From the NCBI GenBank assembly GCA_964627035.1, contig CAZVKN010000012.1:1-64000 (forward strand): a stretch of 64,000 nucleotides of DNA, in the 5' to 3' direction. This document shows positions 38,215-46,007 of the stretch, piece after piece. This stretch comes from CAZVKN01 sp964627035. Its GTDB lineage: Bacteria; Electryoneota; AABM5-125-24; Hatepunaeales; Hatepunaeaceae. Position numbers and translations under genes: made by a program. Under the pieces are notes generated by a model that did no database searches, was not told the DNA's origin, and worked only from the letters and a program-made list of their open reading frames with translations. The stretch's first letter is position 1. Each line of letters starts with the position of its first letter.

Positions 38215-40167
38215 ATGACCATTAACAAACTTTTCGTTGTACTGCTTACCGTCACTCTATTGCTCACGCTCGGTTGCGGAGGCAAGAAGGAGCAGGATGA
38301 AGTTGCTGAGAAACCTTGGGTAACACTACCGGGCGACACAATCTCACATGAATATCTAACGACTATTCCTCCTGAAATGGGCGGCGTCGGTTTTGACAGA
38401 GAAGGATGGCAAAACAACGATGACTACCCGTCCTCCGCTGATCCACGTGGCATCGAAGGTGGTCTGCTTAGGCTGCAGACAGTCAGCTTTCCGTCAACGG
38501 TTCGAAACATCGGCAAAGACTCCAACAGTTGGATCAATTCCCTGATTGCAGGCATGACCTACGAAGGCCTGATCAGCGTAAGCTCCAATACCTTAGAGAC
38601 AATCCCCAGCCTGGCAACCGACTGGAAAATTGAAGTTGACGAAACTGATACAGAACGTCCGCAAACCTTCTATTTCAGAATCAATCCGAAAGCAAAATGG
38701 GCGGACGGTAGTCCTGTTACTGCTTATGACGTTCTTGCCTCGTGGAAACTGCGGATGGACGAGACAATCCTGTTTCCATCCACTCAGTTGACATTCGGTC
38801 AGTATTATGAGCCTGAAGTAGTCAGCCCGTACATCGTCAAGATCAGCACAAAAGAGCTGAACTGGCGACTGTTCCTGTATATCGGAGCTATGGCAATTCT
38901 GCCGCAGAAAGAAATTGGGCACTATACAGGCAAAGAGTATTTAAAAGAGTTCCAATTCAAAATGGTGATGGGTTCCGGTGGATATGAACTGAAACCTGAC
39001 GGTATCGTCAAAGGTCGCTCGCTGACCATTACAAAACGGAAAGGATATTGGGACGAAGATAACCCGATAGGTGAAGGTAGTGGCAACTTCGATGCAATTA
39101 AATGGATTGTGGTAGCGGATGAACGGCTCGCATTCGAGAAATTTAAGAAAGGTGAAATTGATATATATCAGATCGGTCGTGCCCAATGGTGGGTGGAACA
39201 GACCGACTTTGACAACATAAAGCGGGGTCTGGTTCAGAAGAGAAAGATCTACAATGATGAAGCGCAAGGCACAGCCGGATTGGTGTTCAACATGCGCAAG
39301 CCTCCATTTGATGACCTGAAAGTACGTCAGGCTGTCAGTCACATCCTCAACCGCAAGAAATTGATTGAAAAACTGTTCTTCAACGAATACGAATATATTG
39401 ACAGCTACTACCCCGGTGGAATTTATGAAAATCCAACCAATCCGAAATATCGCTATGATCCCGAACTCGCTGTTAAACTGCTTGCAGAAGCTGGCTGGCG
39501 TGAGAGGAATGATGAAGGCTGGCTGATGAATGACAAGGGGGAGCTCTTTGAGATTGATCTGATGTTTGCCTTGAAGGGATGGGAGAGAATTTTTACCGTA
39601 ATGCAGGAAGATCTGGCAACAGTGGGAATCAAGCTTAATTTGAAGCAGTCAACTGGTCCAACAATGTTCAAGATGGTTATGCAGAGGAAATTTACGGTGC
39701 ACTGGCAAGGCTGGACCGGGTTGACATTCCCCAATCCCGAAACCTCATTTTCGTCTGCACTTGCTGATCAGGACAATACAAACAACATCTCAGGTGTGAA
39801 GAACGCAAGAATTGATGAACTGCTAAAAGAGTACAATGTCACTTACAGCCAACCGCGCCGCATCGAGATTATCCGTGAGATAGACGGCATACTGATGCAG
39901 ATCAGACCCTATGCACTCGGTTGGTACGGACCTTATGCCCGTCTTCTCTATTGGAATAAGTTCGGACATCCTGAAAGTTACACCACGAGAACTTCTGCAT
40001 GGTACAATGCCATTCCGGCACTGTGGTGGATTGATCCTGAGAAAGAGAAGCGATTGGAGGAAGCAAAGAAAGATCCGTCAATCCAGCTTGAGGTTGGGAA
40101 GACAGAGATGACCTACTGGCGTGATCAAGAGAAAGCACACGGACGTAAATACACTTCTGATTTTTAA
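38215..40167 (+). CDS. Extracellular solute-binding lipoprotein, family 5 (peptide/YejA-like)
   Basis: A 650-residue periplasmic lipoprotein (lipobox LTLGC, Cys21) of the DppA/OppA/YejA group, delivering peptides or similar ligands to an ABC importer. Seen are the family segments WADGSPVTAYDVLASWKLR near residue 165 and a core with FNMRKPPFDDLKVRQAVSH near 361. The long form and the following YejB/YejE-like permeases point to a YejA-type importer. The ATG at 38215 has GGAGG six bases upstream and starts the signal peptide. The two permeases are downstream on the same strand; no ATPase follows. Confidence 0.9.
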   Translation: MTINKLFVVLLTVTLLLTLGCGGKKEQDEVAEKPWVTLPGDTISHEYLTTIPPEMGGVGFDREGWQNNDDYPSSADPRGIEGGLLRLQTVSFPSTVRNIGKDSNSWINSLIAGMTYEGLISVSSNTLETIPSLATDWKIEVDETDTERPQTFYFRINPKAKWADGSPVTAYDVLASWKLRMDETILFPSTQLTFGQYYEPEVVSPYIVKISTKELNWRLFLYIGAMAILPQKEIGHYTGKEYLKEFQFKMVMGSGGYELKPDGIVKGRSLTITKRKGYWDEDNPIGEGSGNFDAIKWIVVADERLAFEKFKKGEIDIYQIGRAQWWVEQTDFDNIKRGLVQKRKIYNDEAQGTAGLVFNMRKPPFDDLKVRQAVSHILNRKKLIEKLFFNEYEYIDSYYPGGIYENPTNPKYRYDPELAVKLLAEAGWRERNDEGWLMNDKGELFEIDLMFALKGWERIFTVMQEDLATVGIKLNLKQSTGPTMFKMVMQRKFTVHWQGWTGLTFPNPETSFSSALADQDNTNNISGVKNARIDELLKEYNVTYSQPRRIEIIREIDGILMQIRPYALGWYGPYARLLYWNKFGHPESYTTRTSAWYNAIPALWWIDPEKEKRLEEAKKDPSIQLEVGKTEMTYWRDQEKAHGRKYTSDF

Positions 40168-40179
40168 AAGAATTATCTT

Positions 40180-40246
40180 CACCACCAAGCTACAAAGATA
40201 CCAAATTAAGAACTTTCTTCTTTGTGTCTTGGTGACTTGGTGGTTG
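40180..40246 (+). repeat. Imperfect inverted repeat of ACCAAG/CTTGGT type
   Basis: The left arm (40180-40203, CACCACCAAG... then ACAAAG) and the right arm (40220-40246, CTTTGTGTCTTGGTG... then GGTGGTTG) are imperfect reverse complements built from short periodic units. It lies between the binding-protein gene and the first permease, so it could form a strong mRNA hairpin that lowers permease expression relative to the binding protein. Confidence 0.75.
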
Positions 40247-40275
40247 TAAATAACAGCATTTAATAGGGACAGTGA

Positions 40276-41325
40276 ATGGGTGGACTGACCAGTTATTTTA
40301 TTCGTCGTATCCTGCTGACGATTCCGACCTTTTTCGGAATTACTATCATCTTTTTCTTCATCCTCCAGATAGTTCCGGGTGGACCGCTGGAACAGGAAGT
40401 TATGAAACTTCGCGCAGGGATGGCTGCGATGGGAGAAGCATCAGGTGGTTCGGCAATCGGCAGTGGTGAGCCGATGGAGATACCGGAAGAAGCTCTTGAA
40501 GAGATGAAGAAATTTTACGGCATGGACAAGCCGATTCACATCCGCTATATCACCTGGATTTGGAATGTCCTTCATTTTGACCTTGGCAGGTCATATGTAT
40601 ATGCTGAACCTGTATGGGATGTGATCAAGAGCAGATTCCCAATATCAATCTACTTCGGTCTGATCGGATTCCTATTGAGCTATTCAATCTGTATCCCTCT
40701 CGGTGTCGCTAAAGCGGTCAAGCACGGATCTCCGTTTGACCTCGGTTCAAGTGTCTTGGTCTTTATCGGTTATTCAATACCCGGCTGGGCGTTGGGAGCT
40801 GTGTTACTCGTGTTGCTTGGCGGTGGCAGCTTTTGGGATGTTTTTCCTCTCGGTGAGTTCCGTAGCGAGCATTGGGATTCGATGACAGTTATCGGAAAGA
40901 TGGTTGATCAGGTTCACCATACAATTCTGCCCGTGATCGCTTACATGATCGGTGGCTTCGCCACGATGACAATCCTGATGAAAAACTCATTGATGGAAAA
41001 TCTCGGTCAGGATTACGTCCGTACCGCTTTTGCCAAAGGACTACCTGAGAAGCGAGTGGTGTTCATCCATGCTCTGCGCAACTCTCTGATCCCACTGGCG
41101 ACCAGCATAGGAGGTCTGATCGGGATCTTCCTTGCGGGATCGTATTTGATTGAAAAGACCTTCAATATCAACGGGCTCGGTATGCTTGGTTATATGTCCA
41201 TTATCTACCGTGACTATCCGGTCACACTTGGATTTCTGGTCATAGGGGGTATGATTCGTTTGATCGGCAACATAATCTCGGATATGGCGTATGCTACAAT
41301 TGATCCGCGGATTCGCTTCAAATAG
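40276..41325 (+). CDS. ABC transporter permease, OppB/YejB type
   Basis: A 349-residue inner-membrane permease with an N-terminal helix (residues 5-27) and five further helices. It has an extended periplasmic loop after the first helix and the EAA-type loop LGQDYVRTAFAKGLPEKRVV near 245-265, which contacts the ATPase. YFIRRILLTIPTFFGI is typical of DppB/YejB proteins. The start ATG has AGGGA upstream. It is followed ten bases later by its partner permease. Confidence 0.92.
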   Translation: MGGLTSYFIRRILLTIPTFFGITIIFFFILQIVPGGPLEQEVMKLRAGMAAMGEASGGSAIGSGEPMEIPEEALEEMKKFYGMDKPIHIRYITWIWNVLHFDLGRSYVYAEPVWDVIKSRFPISIYFGLIGFLLSYSICIPLGVAKAVKHGSPFDLGSSVLVFIGYSIPGWALGAVLLVLLGGGSFWDVFPLGEFRSEHWDSMTVIGKMVDQVHHTILPVIAYMIGGFATMTILMKNSLMENLGQDYVRTAFAKGLPEKRVVFIHALRNSLIPLATSIGGLIGIFLAGSYLIEKTFNINGLGMLGYMSIIYRDYPVTLGFLVIGGMIRLIGNIISDMAYATIDPRIRFK

Positions 41326-41334
41326 GGTGTAAAG

Positions 41335-42387
41335 ATGAAAGAACAACAACAATACAAATCTGTATCCCTGTTCAGGAAGCGGTTGCAAAAGTTCAAATCG
41401 CTGAAACGTGGATATGTCTCATTCCTTGTTATCATCGTCCTGTACATCATCTCTTTCTTCTGTCCACTATTGATGAACAACAAGGCGTTGGTGGTCAAGT
41501 ATAACGGTGATCTGTACTTTCCCGTCTTCAAGTATCACACCGCCAAGTCGTTCGGTCAGGAGAAATACGGCGAGGCAGATTACCGACGTCTGAAGCAGGA
41601 ATTCAAAGAGGATGACAGTGAAAACTGGGTGATGATGCCGTTTTATCCGTACGGTCCGTTTGAAAGTCTTACGGACAAATCGAGCAACCCACCCAATGCA
41701 CCGAGTAAAGGTCACTGGTTTGGAACGGATGACCGCGGGAGAGATGTGTTTGTTCGGCTGGCATACGGTTTCAACATTTCTATTTCGTTTGCTCTGCTGG
41801 TGATGACCGTCGCTTATACCATCGGTATTTCCATAGGTGCGACACTCGGTTATTTCGGTGGTCGTTATGACATTACGGTTCAACGTTTGATCGAGGTCTG
41901 GTCTTCGATTCCTTTCCTTTACACTGTTATCATTATCAGCTCGATTGTCAAGCCTAACTTCACGCTGCTGGTCTTCCTGCTCTGTCTGTTTGGGTGGATG
42001 GGCATGACTTATTACATTCGCGGTGAGTTTTATCGGGAGAAGGCAAAGGACTATGTTCATGCAGCGATCTCAATGGGAGCGACCGACACGAAGGTTATCT
42101 TCAAGCATATACTCCCGAATTCACTTACTCCGGTGATTGCTTATGGACCGTTTACTCTTGTAGGGACAATAGGTGCGCTTGTCGCTCTTGACTACCTTGG
42201 GTTCGGTCTTCCACCTCCCACGCCGTCTTGGGGTGAACTTGTAGGTCAGGGTATGTCAAACATCTTTTCGTGGTGGCTGGTACTGTTTCCGCTGGGAGCA
42301 CTGTTTTGGACTCTTCTGCTTGTGGTGTTCATCGGTGAGGCTGTCAGACAGGCGTTCGACCCGAGGGAGTTCTCACGACTTAGGTAA
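41335..42387 (+). CDS. ABC transporter permease, OppC/YejE type
   Basis: A 350-residue permease with an N-terminal helix (about 29-47), a long periplasmic insert, WFGTDDRGRDVFVRLAYG (about residues 128-145) typical of the C-type subunit, and the EAA loop AKDYVHAAISMGATDTKVIFKHILP (in two parts, near 233-257). The large insert between helices 1 and 2, with Tyr/Lys/Asp-rich sequence, resembles YejE. It closes the gene group; an ATP-binding subunit must be encoded elsewhere. Confidence 0.92.
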   Translation: MKEQQQYKSVSLFRKRLQKFKSLKRGYVSFLVIIVLYIISFFCPLLMNNKALVVKYNGDLYFPVFKYHTAKSFGQEKYGEADYRRLKQEFKEDDSENWVMMPFYPYGPFESLTDKSSNPPNAPSKGHWFGTDDRGRDVFVRLAYGFNISISFALLVMTVAYTIGISIGATLGYFGGRYDITVQRLIEVWSSIPFLYTVIIISSIVKPNFTLLVFLLCLFGWMGMTYYIRGEFYREKAKDYVHAAISMGATDTKVIFKHILPNSLTPVIAYGPFTLVGTIGALVALDYLGFGLPPPTPSWGELVGQGMSNIFSWWLVLFPLGALFWTLLLVVFIGEAVRQAFDPREFSRLR

Positions 42388-42393
42388 ACAGTA

Positions 42394-42467
42394 TCGGTAG
42401 GGGCTTGATTTATCAAATCCGAAATAAGTAAACATTTTACAGGCGTGATGAATCACGCCCCTACCGA
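42394..42467. repeat. TCGGTAGGGGC...GCCCCTACCGA inverted repeat
   Basis: Arms TCGGTAGGGGC (42394-42404) and GCCCCTACCGA (42457-42467) are perfect complements; inner bases (TTGATT and AATCAC regions) add weaker pairing. It lies between two convergent genes and may end both transcripts. Its right arm encodes the last residues and the stop codon of the arsC-like gene. Confidence 0.82.
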
Positions 42468-42887
42468 AGAAATAGCTTCCGGAAGTCCCTCCACAAATTC
42501 CCTGATCTCATCTCTTATCCTTCTGTAAATGCTAAGTGCCTCATCATCACTCGTCGCATTTTCTGCCAACTTCGGTGGATCATCAAAACCGTGATGCAGA
42601 ACTGTTGTGTCACCGGGAAAGATCGGGCAGTTTTCATCAGCATGACCGCATACCGTAATCACATAATCGAATTGAATGTCTGCAAGCCGATCAACATGTT
42701 TTGATTCGTGTCTCGACATATCCACTCCGGCTTCAGCCATCACTTTTACTGCGTTTTGATTGAGTCCGTGAGTCTCAATTCCTGCTGAGTAAGGTTCAAT
42801 TTCATCACTCTTCAGATAGCGCGCCCAACCCTCAGCCATCTGGCTCCTGCAGGAGTTTCCGGTGCACAGGAACAGAATTTTTAGCAT
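42453..42887 (-). CDS. arsC: Arsenate reductase, thioredoxin-coupled type (low-Mr phosphatase fold)
   Basis: A 144-residue protein with the phosphate-binding loop CTGNSCRS (Cys8 to Ser15) and the redox pair Cys80 and Cys87 (VCGHADENC). This matches the three-cysteine mechanism of Staphylococcus/Bacillus ArsC, which reduces arsenate to arsenite for export. A phosphotyrosine phosphatase role is less likely given the extra cysteines. It overlaps the copA stop by one base (TAATG), so the two are coupled. No arsenite pump or ArsR is nearby. The C-terminal residues and the stop lie in a palindromic repeat. Confidence 0.88.
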   Translation of the reverse strand: MLKILFLCTGNSCRSQMAEGWARYLKSDEIEPYSAGIETHGLNQNAVKVMAEAGVDMSRHESKHVDRLADIQFDYVITVCGHADENCPIFPGDTTVLHHGFDDPPKLAENATSDDEALSIYRRIRDEIREFVEGLPEAISSVGA

Positions 42888-45103
42888 TATCTATATCTTC
42901 TCAGTCGAAGGCTGTTTGATACAACAGATAGAGAGCTGAGTGCCATCACCGCTGCAGCAATCATCGGCGAGAGCAGTTTTCCGGTCAGCGGATATAGCAC
43001 ACCGGCAGCTACCGGAATGGTCACACTGTTGTAGAAAAATGCCCAAAACAGATTCTGCTTGATGATCCTGACACTTTTCCTTGCCAATCTGATAGCATAC
43101 GCCACCCCGCTTGGATCTGATCCGATCAACGTCACATCCGATGCCTCAAGCGCAATATCGCTGCCACTCCCAATCGCAAAGCCGACATCCGCCTGAGCCA
43201 AAGCCGGAGCATCGTTTATACCGTCTCCAATCATGCCGATTTTTTCGTCATTCTTCTGGTACTCTATGACCTGATCCACCTTTTCATCCGGAAGAACTTC
43301 GGAAACAACTCGATCAATGCCGACCTGTTCGGCGATTCTGTCTGCTGTTGCTGTCCGATCACCGCTTACCAACACTGTTTCTATTCCAAGTCGTTTTAAT
43401 TCAGCTATCGCTTCTATTGAGGTTGCTCGGATTTCATCGGATAGACCGATCCACCCGAGCAGTTGATTCCCGCGACCGACTCCCAATATGCTGTGCCCCT
43501 TTTGCAACAACTCTTCGAGTGATTGCTCGTGATCGGAATCTATCATAACTCCGTTCTCAGTCAGCCAATCCGGTGATCCGACATAAACATGAGTTCCTGT
43601 CAGTTTTGCACTGATCCCTCTGCCTGTGACGGATTTATACTCTGTAATGGATTCAATCGGCAGATTGCGGTTATCAGCTTCGGTCAGTATGGCAGCAGCG
43701 AGCGGATGCTCCGATCCCTGTTCAGCGGAAGCAGCTATAGAGAGGAGTTCGTTCTCATCAACACCATCCGACACTCTGATCCCACTCACTGTCGGTTTGC
43801 CGACTGTGATTGTACCGGTTTTGTCGAATAGAACCTTGTTCAACTTTGCAGTGGTTTCGATGGTCTCTCCACCTTTGAACACAATTCCTCTGCGTGCGGC
43901 GGTTCCACTGCTCACCAGTACAGCAGTCGGTGTTGCCAACCCCATAGCACAGGGACAGGCGATGATCAGAATTGATACAAAGGTGGTCAGTCCATATAGC
44001 AGTTGAGGCTCGGGACCAATCATTAACCATGTTACTAATGTTATCAGTGCCAGAACGAGCACAATCGGAACGAAGATTCCTGCTACCTTATCTGCCAATC
44101 GTTGTATCGGTGCCTTGGATCCCTGCGCCTGCTCGACCAGTCGGATTATACCGGATAGAGTCGTATCGCTTCCGATACGGGCAGCTCGCATCAGAAAAGA
44201 GCCTGCGCTGTTCAATGTGCCCCCGTAAAGTGAATCACCCTCACTCTTCTCAACAGGAAGCGGCTCACCTGTCAACATAGACTCATCAACCGAAGAATTA
44301 CCTTCAATGATCACACCGTCTGTCGGAATTCGTTCACCGGATCTGACACGGATTATGTCATCAATCTGCAGGTCTCCCGTTGGAATTTCAACGGTCTTAT
44401 CATCCCGGACAACCTGAGCGGCTCGTGGAGTTAATTCCATCAATCCGCTGATTGCAGTTGATGCTCTGCTTTTGGCACGAGCCTCAAGGGTTCTTCCGAG
44501 CAGGATGAAAGATATTATCATGACTGCAGTTTCATAATAGACCGGTGCCGATCCATCGTACCCCGGGAACAGATCAGGAAAAATCGTGGCAATCGTGCTG
44601 TACAGATAGGCTGATCCGGTGCCGAGTGCAATCAGGCTGTTCATGTCCGCAGTCAGATGTCGTGCACGTTTATATGCCTGCACGAAAAACATCTGTCCGG
44701 CGAACATGAGAATCAGTGACGTCAGAGCAAACATGCCCCATCGTGACCAGGTAACCGGCACAAAATCGGTCATCGCCAGAAACAGGACAACTGTCGAGCC
44801 GACTCCGGCGATAGTAAACCGTTTCAGGTAATAATTATACTCTTTTTGATGTAGTTCAAGCGGGCTCGGTGAGCTGTCACCTTCAATAGGAGTTGCAGTA
44901 TAGCCTCCCTCAGTGATGATGGCTGCTATTGATTCAAGAGTGGTTGAATCGGGAAGGAAGGAAACCTCGGCTGATTTTGTGGCTAAATTGACGGCTGCAG
45001 TGACAACACCGTCGGATGACTCAGCCATGCGCTCAACGTTTCGAACACATGCAGCGCAGGACATTCCATCAATAGAAAACCTGCCGGTTACCGTTTCAGC
45101 CAT
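42887..45103 (-). CDS. copA: Copper-translocating P1B-type ATPase
   Basis: A 738-residue CopA-type pump that exports Cu+ across the inner membrane. It has one N-terminal metal-binding domain (GMSCAAC, Cys16 and Cys19), eight membrane segments, CPCAMGLATP (the CPC transport motif), the phosphorylation site DKTGT, SEHPLAAAI, and the GDGINDAPAL hinge. The start at 45103 is chosen because it overlaps the ROK stop by eight bases with GGAAG upstream; a longer frame to 45193 would lie inside the ROK gene. All catalytic motifs are present. Confidence 0.95.
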   Translation of the reverse strand: MAETVTGRFSIDGMSCAACVRNVERMAESSDGVVTAAVNLATKSAEVSFLPDSTTLESIAAIITEGGYTATPIEGDSSPSPLELHQKEYNYYLKRFTIAGVGSTVVLFLAMTDFVPVTWSRWGMFALTSLILMFAGQMFFVQAYKRARHLTADMNSLIALGTGSAYLYSTIATIFPDLFPGYDGSAPVYYETAVMIISFILLGRTLEARAKSRASTAISGLMELTPRAAQVVRDDKTVEIPTGDLQIDDIIRVRSGERIPTDGVIIEGNSSVDESMLTGEPLPVEKSEGDSLYGGTLNSAGSFLMRAARIGSDTTLSGIIRLVEQAQGSKAPIQRLADKVAGIFVPIVLVLALITLVTWLMIGPEPQLLYGLTTFVSILIIACPCAMGLATPTAVLVSSGTAARRGIVFKGGETIETTAKLNKVLFDKTGTITVGKPTVSGIRVSDGVDENELLSIAASAEQGSEHPLAAAILTEADNRNLPIESITEYKSVTGRGISAKLTGTHVYVGSPDWLTENGVMIDSDHEQSLEELLQKGHSILGVGRGNQLLGWIGLSDEIRATSIEAIAELKRLGIETVLVSGDRTATADRIAEQVGIDRVVSEVLPDEKVDQVIEYQKNDEKIGMIGDGINDAPALAQADVGFAIGSGSDIALEASDVTLIGSDPSGVAYAIRLARKSVRIIKQNLFWAFFYNSVTIPVAAGVLYPLTGKLLSPMIAAAVMALSSLSVVSNSLRLRRYR

Positions 45104-46007
45104 GTGCTTCCGCAATTTTGGCAGCACCGACCACCCCCGCCCAGTTACCAAGCCTGGCTTCTCTGACAGTGAGTGAATTGAGGTATTGGACAAATGCTCT
45201 CTTCTTCAGCTCTACTCTGAGCGGCTCAAACAGCAGCTCACCGGCAGCGGCGACTCCACCGCCAACCACTAACAGCTCGGGATTGAATGTATTTACAAGT
45301 CCTGCCATTCCGATTGCGAGTCTTGTTCCAATGTATTCAAACACACCTCTCCCTTCAGTATCACCCTCGTTTGCCAGCTTATTTACCTCCTGCAATCCTG
45401 TTTTTTTGAACTTTGGAGTGTGCTCTTCTATAAAGCGACGGATTCCGGTGTGACCGATGTAAGCTTCGAGACAACCGACAGCTCCACAGCCGCACTTCGG
45501 ACCGTCAATGCTGATCGGGATGTGTCCAAGCTCGCCGCCACCGCCGTCCACACCTCGTATCAACTGCGAGTTTGAGATCACAGCTCCCCCGACACCTGTC
45601 CCGAGAGTGATCGCTATGAAATGATGGCATCCCTGTGCTGCTCCGGATGCACCCTCACCGATTGCCATGAGATTAGCATCGTTATCCATTACAATCGGCA
45701 GTCTGACTTTCTGACCGACATCTCTCGCAAGACAGCGGTTTTTCATATCCGGGCAATTTGGAGCTTCAATAATCACCTCAAGTTTTTTGTCCATCAATCC
45801 GGCTACAGCCAAACCGACTGATGTGACCGGTGAAGTCAGATTTTCCTTGATATTTGTGACAATTGATACGAGCTGATCGAGCAATTTTGGATAATCTTGT
45901 CCAGCAGAGCTTCTCTCCATCCTCTTCTCAAACAGATTTCCTGAACCATCCATCGCTGCAGCTTTAACTCGTGTTCCCCCGATGTCAATACCGATTGTTA
46001 GACTCAT
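45096..46007 (-). CDS. ROK family sugar kinase (glucokinase-like)
   Basis: A 303-residue ROK protein, probably phosphorylating glucose or a related hexose. Seen are the phosphate loop GIDIGGTRVKAA (residues 6-17), the catalytic-base region DNDANLMAIGE, TLGTGVGGAVI, and the ROK zinc motif GPKCGCGAVGCLE. There is no N-terminal helix-turn-helix, so it is an enzyme and not an NagC-type repressor. The ATG at 46007 overlaps the stop of the upstream gene (TGATG). The pairing with the upstream glycosidase-like lipoprotein suggests glucose released outside is phosphorylated inside; the copA that follows is not obviously related. Confidence 0.9.
   Translation of the reverse strand: MSLTIGIDIGGTRVKAAAMDGSGNLFEKRMERSSAGQDYPKLLDQLVSIVTNIKENLTSPVTSVGLAVAGLMDKKLEVIIEAPNCPDMKNRCLARDVGQKVRLPIVMDNDANLMAIGEGASGAAQGCHHFIAITLGTGVGGAVISNSQLIRGVDGGGGELGHIPISIDGPKCGCGAVGCLEAYIGHTGIRRFIEEHTPKFKKTGLQEVNKLANEGDTEGRGVFEYIGTRLAIGMAGLVNTFNPELLVVGGGVAAAGELLFEPLRVELKKRAFVQYLNSLTVREARLGNWAGVVGAAKIAEAHG

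Noticed and set aside
45104..45193. 30-residue extension of CopA into the ROK gene
   Set aside because: It lies in the ROK frame and is not similar to CopA N-termini; the ATG at 45103 has a ribosome site and directly starts the metal-binding domain.
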